The notes under the pieces are model-generated. The model ran no database searches. It saw nothing but the letters and a program-made list of their open reading frames with translations, and was not told the origin of the DNA. This document shows positions 61,116-64,000 of a stretch of 64,000 bases of DNA, piece after piece. This DNA comes from Eunapius fragilis (lineage: Eukaryota > Porifera > Demospongiae > Spongillida > Spongillidae). The first letter of the stretch is position 1; each line of letters begins with the position of its first letter. The stretch spans positions 4,318,889-4,382,888 of the forward strand of contig OY811992.1 of the NCBI GenBank assembly GCA_963681505.1. The letters are read 5' to 3'. Position numbers and translations under genes: made by a program.

Positions 61116-61869
61116 GACGTCTTTGCTTTCCATCTTTATTGTGATTTTTTAAGTTCAGAATCCTCCAGAATGATGAGGCCAACACATGAAGGAACACAAG
61201 GTGCCAAGTGAGATAGCCCTGATAGATGAATAGTTCTTGCTTGCATTGTTGGCGCATGTTTGAAGGTGGGCTGATTATCCGAAAATGTGTTTTACTTAGG
61301 TGGTGAATAAAAGGAGGAAATTATGTGCGTCTGTCGTAAATCCGATGTTGAAATTTTACTGTTATCAGGTATATTGAAATGTCGGATAAGGTAGCAAAGA
61401 TGAGGGAACCTGTTCCTGACTACAACGTTTGGTCATATGTTATTGAATTACTTGTACACAAGTGAATTAAATGAAGCATGCTTTGGAGATATTCATGAAT
61501 GGGTTACTTTAGGTACACCAGTTTATTGAGAGGGAGGTGGGATGGCAGTATAAAACCTCCAACTATTTAGAACTCAACATGTTCTCATGCAATCAAGTTG
61601 CCTTATGATGTAAATATGTACCACACTAAGAAAAGAAAGAAACACAACCTGTGATTGTTGCAGAGCCTCTTCCTATGCAAAAGAATGAGTGTGGGTTTGT
61701 AGGCAACTTCCAGGTTTCAATCTTTGTTGAAATGAGGCACTAGTTAAGGGAAGGAGCTCTCATGGGAGTTAGGTTTGCGTTATCTGTCACTGCACACCCT
61801 CACAACAGCATCAACCTTCCCCAAATGTGGATTGCTACTGGTTCAAAACATAATTGCAGCTGTAGATCA
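61116..61869. other. Unassigned spacer
   Basis: Not repeated elsewhere in the window. No gene, hairpin or RNA that I can support. Confidence 0.35.
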
Positions 61870-63500
61870 GTTCAAAAAAACTATCAAAAGTTCAGTGCCA
61901 TCTCCAGTGAGAAAATAGTTGAGCTTGTGTAAGCTGCTGAGCCCTCGAGCTTATGTCAGTAGATATCTCCAGCCAATGAAGAACTTTTCATCAAAATGGT
62001 GTAAGGACAGCAAAGAACCAGAATTTTGTTAGGAGGGCTACCATATAATGATACTGATAGAGCAGGGACAGTGCAATTTAGGGATCACAAAGTTTTGGCA
62101 GCAAGCTCTGCAAATGACCATCCTTGCTTCATTTTTCCTGGATGAACTTTTGGGCTCCCTAATCTGGGCACCTAAGGTATCAGTGCTTTTTTTTAAGTGG
62201 TGGTGTAAAATAAACTAGAGTGTGCAACTGATTTTCAGGTTTTAAGGTTATTGGACTATTGGTGAGTCAAATAAGAATATAGTGGTATTCGTAGTTTTCA
62301 GAAGTTCCTTTAGTCGAAATAACTATAAATTTCTTTGTCACAATTAGTCAGCATTCGCTTCTACATAAGGCCAGAAAATGGTAATATTGATGCTACTACT
62401 GCCCAGTCTTGGGTTTACTGATGGATAATTTTATTAAACAATACAGGTGACCTTATTACATATGACTCCCACAGAAAGGTTTGGGGATGAATATAAGTCT
62501 CATACCATGCAGTACCACATGTAAGCCACACTGCTCTGCCCTCCCTTGCGCAATTAAAACAAGCTCATGTTTTATGTGTATCATTAATATTAAAACATGA
62601 GCCATTAATTTTTTACTATTGTGGGAGGAGCTTATACGTCTTTGCAATCAAACAGAAATGAACCATCAACATTAGTTATGTCAACATTTGAAAACCACAC
62701 AATGATAACTGCGTTAGTGGGATTACTACCTTATAGAGTTGTATGTATGAATGGGCGCAGAAAATACCTTCACTGCGTTTGACAAAATATCAATTAAACA
62801 GCTTTTCTATGTACAATTGGTTAGGTCAGTTGGTCCCCCTCACTTATTATGAGCCTCCATGAACGTTATAGTATTGGTTGATATATTTACAATGCAATGA
62901 TTTATATTGTTTAAGGGATCATCAAAATTTCTGTTACACTGTCCTTTGGACCTAAGAAATCCTGTTTATCTTGAAACTTTTATATTGTTAAGTCACAATG
63001 CTTCACCACATGAAGTATAAATCCTCAACATTGAGGATGATTGCAAGATATTCTTTTGTTAATGAAGGTTCAATTCTTCCTTGATGTTCTCGATATCAAA
63101 ATTGATATCCAGTGGAAAAAGAAAAGGTCTGAAATCATTGCTGCAATTGGTATAGCTACATAATTAGTGAAAAGGAAGCAATTGATTAAACATCGTCACT
63201 GAGCCAATTGAGGGGATTCCAAAGGCAATATTGGACTCAGGTTCAATGGCAGTGTTGTGTGGTCACCAAGTGTTCCCTGACGACATGGTTGGATGGTCCC
63301 TTTAAAAATCCTGGATATGGGCCTGCACACACACACAAGCACACATAACAAATGCATCGCTCCCATCAACAAAGCGCTTTATAACTTTCCCTATAAGGTT
63401 GAGGCGGCGTATACCGTGCGTGCGAGTTGACTATATTATGGCGTCACGTCTACCGTAGACATCCACGTACGCCCCGAACACGATATCAATTGTTAGCTTA
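61870..63500. other. Repeated flank II after copy E
   Basis: Diverged, deletion-rich counterpart of 8670-11100 and its paralogs, in the same orientation. It includes the CAAAGCGCTTTATAACTT and GTTGAGGCGGCGT blocks that precede signal exons elsewhere. The retroelement C-terminal core is deleted here. A further receptor copy could therefore start beyond the window, but no signal exon is seen. Confidence 0.5.
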
Positions 63501-64000
63501 CCTACACAAGGGCGTCGGAAGGTAAAATACATTGGTCCAGCAAATAAATAAACAATGAGGTGGGTGGACTCGGAGAGGCCCGCCCACAGCAACGGAATGG
63601 GGAGCGCTGCAGATGCTTTCCGATCTGGGTCTGGGGTTTCGCCCCAGCAGTTATGCCAGTTGTGCATTATTAATGCAAGAAATTTCACTAAAATGACTAG
63701 CACGCACGCGGCGTTAAGTGCTCGAACTCGGGGTAATGATCACGTGAGAGGTGTTCCAATCCATATCATCGGTCTCTAGTCTTTAACTCTTTGGACGCCA
63801 AGTGTGTATTCATGCGTACACACACACCGTTATAATACCATTCATGTATAATTAGATCTTACATGGGAATTACAAAAAAAAAAATGTGTTGATCATTCAC
63901 AATTCCATGATGCATGCAAATGCTTGCTGCACTTATACCCTTATAGGTACATGTACAAGGTAACTATGCTCCTCCTTACACCTACTAATGAACACCATTA
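63501..64000. other. Unassigned end of window
   Basis: Short overlapping frames on both strands at 63431-63780 show no recognisable domain. No signal-peptide exon like those of copies B to D is found. Confidence 0.35.

Noticed and set aside
60117-61257. Two long Pro/Leu/Ser-rich minus-strand frames of 338 and 374 codons
   Set aside because: They come from a 16-bp minisatellite open in all minus frames. No domain or gene structure.

Overview
The window is AT-rich animal nuclear DNA. It has spliced genes with short GT-AG introns, (CA)n, (GA)n and homopolymer tracts, minisatellites, and many DNA transposons and decayed retroelements. Ig-domain receptors with phase-1 exons rule out a prokaryote. 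The mix of an Ig receptor family, a Ginger-type element, a THAP/YqaJ element and this retroelement debris suggests an early-branching aquatic invertebrate. A sponge is my best guess, but this is inference and no species is identified.

The core is a tandem array of five paralogous, same-strand (+) immunoglobulin-superfamily receptor genes, called A to E here. The complete plan is: signal-peptide exon, three Ig-like exons, a stalk plus transmembrane exon, and a tyrosine-rich cytoplasmic tail exon. Copy A (1-1326) enters the window at its TM exon. Copies B (12528-16275) and C (21376-27586) are complete and open, at 511 and 539 codons. Copy D (34151-37436) and copy E (57336-59410) have each lost the TM exon through a different deletion. 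Copy E has also lost its 5' half where it abuts a transposon gene. Every Ig3 exon can read through its donor to a nearby conserved stop followed by AATAAA, so secreted forms are plausible in all four copies where this is visible.

The spacers are repeated flanks. They carry minus-strand relics of a non-LTR retrotransposon (reverse transcriptase N-side region, C-terminal CCHC and nuclease-like regions), one longer open plus-strand fragment (29271-30440), two decayed copies of a zinc-transporter gene resembling SLC30A5 (about 7 kb and 50.5 kb), and large inverted repeats. Later insertions are visible because paralogous flanks supply empty sites. They include a foldback-plus-tail composite module in both orientations (3146-4030, 11535-12300, 33389-34075), a 4.7-kb TIR element with an internal duplication (38207-42913), and a Ginger-type element with an OTU protease domain (45699-49235, GTAC target duplication). 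The Ginger copy is nested inside a large inverted repeat. A THAP transposase plus YqaJ/PHD gene pair (54557-57335) abuts receptor E.

The transposon genes carry one-base frameshifts, so these copies are either dead or affected by assembly indels. The receptor exons of B and C are clean. The most interesting system is the receptor family itself: its array structure, its two routes to soluble forms, an in-frame mini-intron, and a repeated tyrosine motif in the tail that is not a standard ITAM or ITIM.
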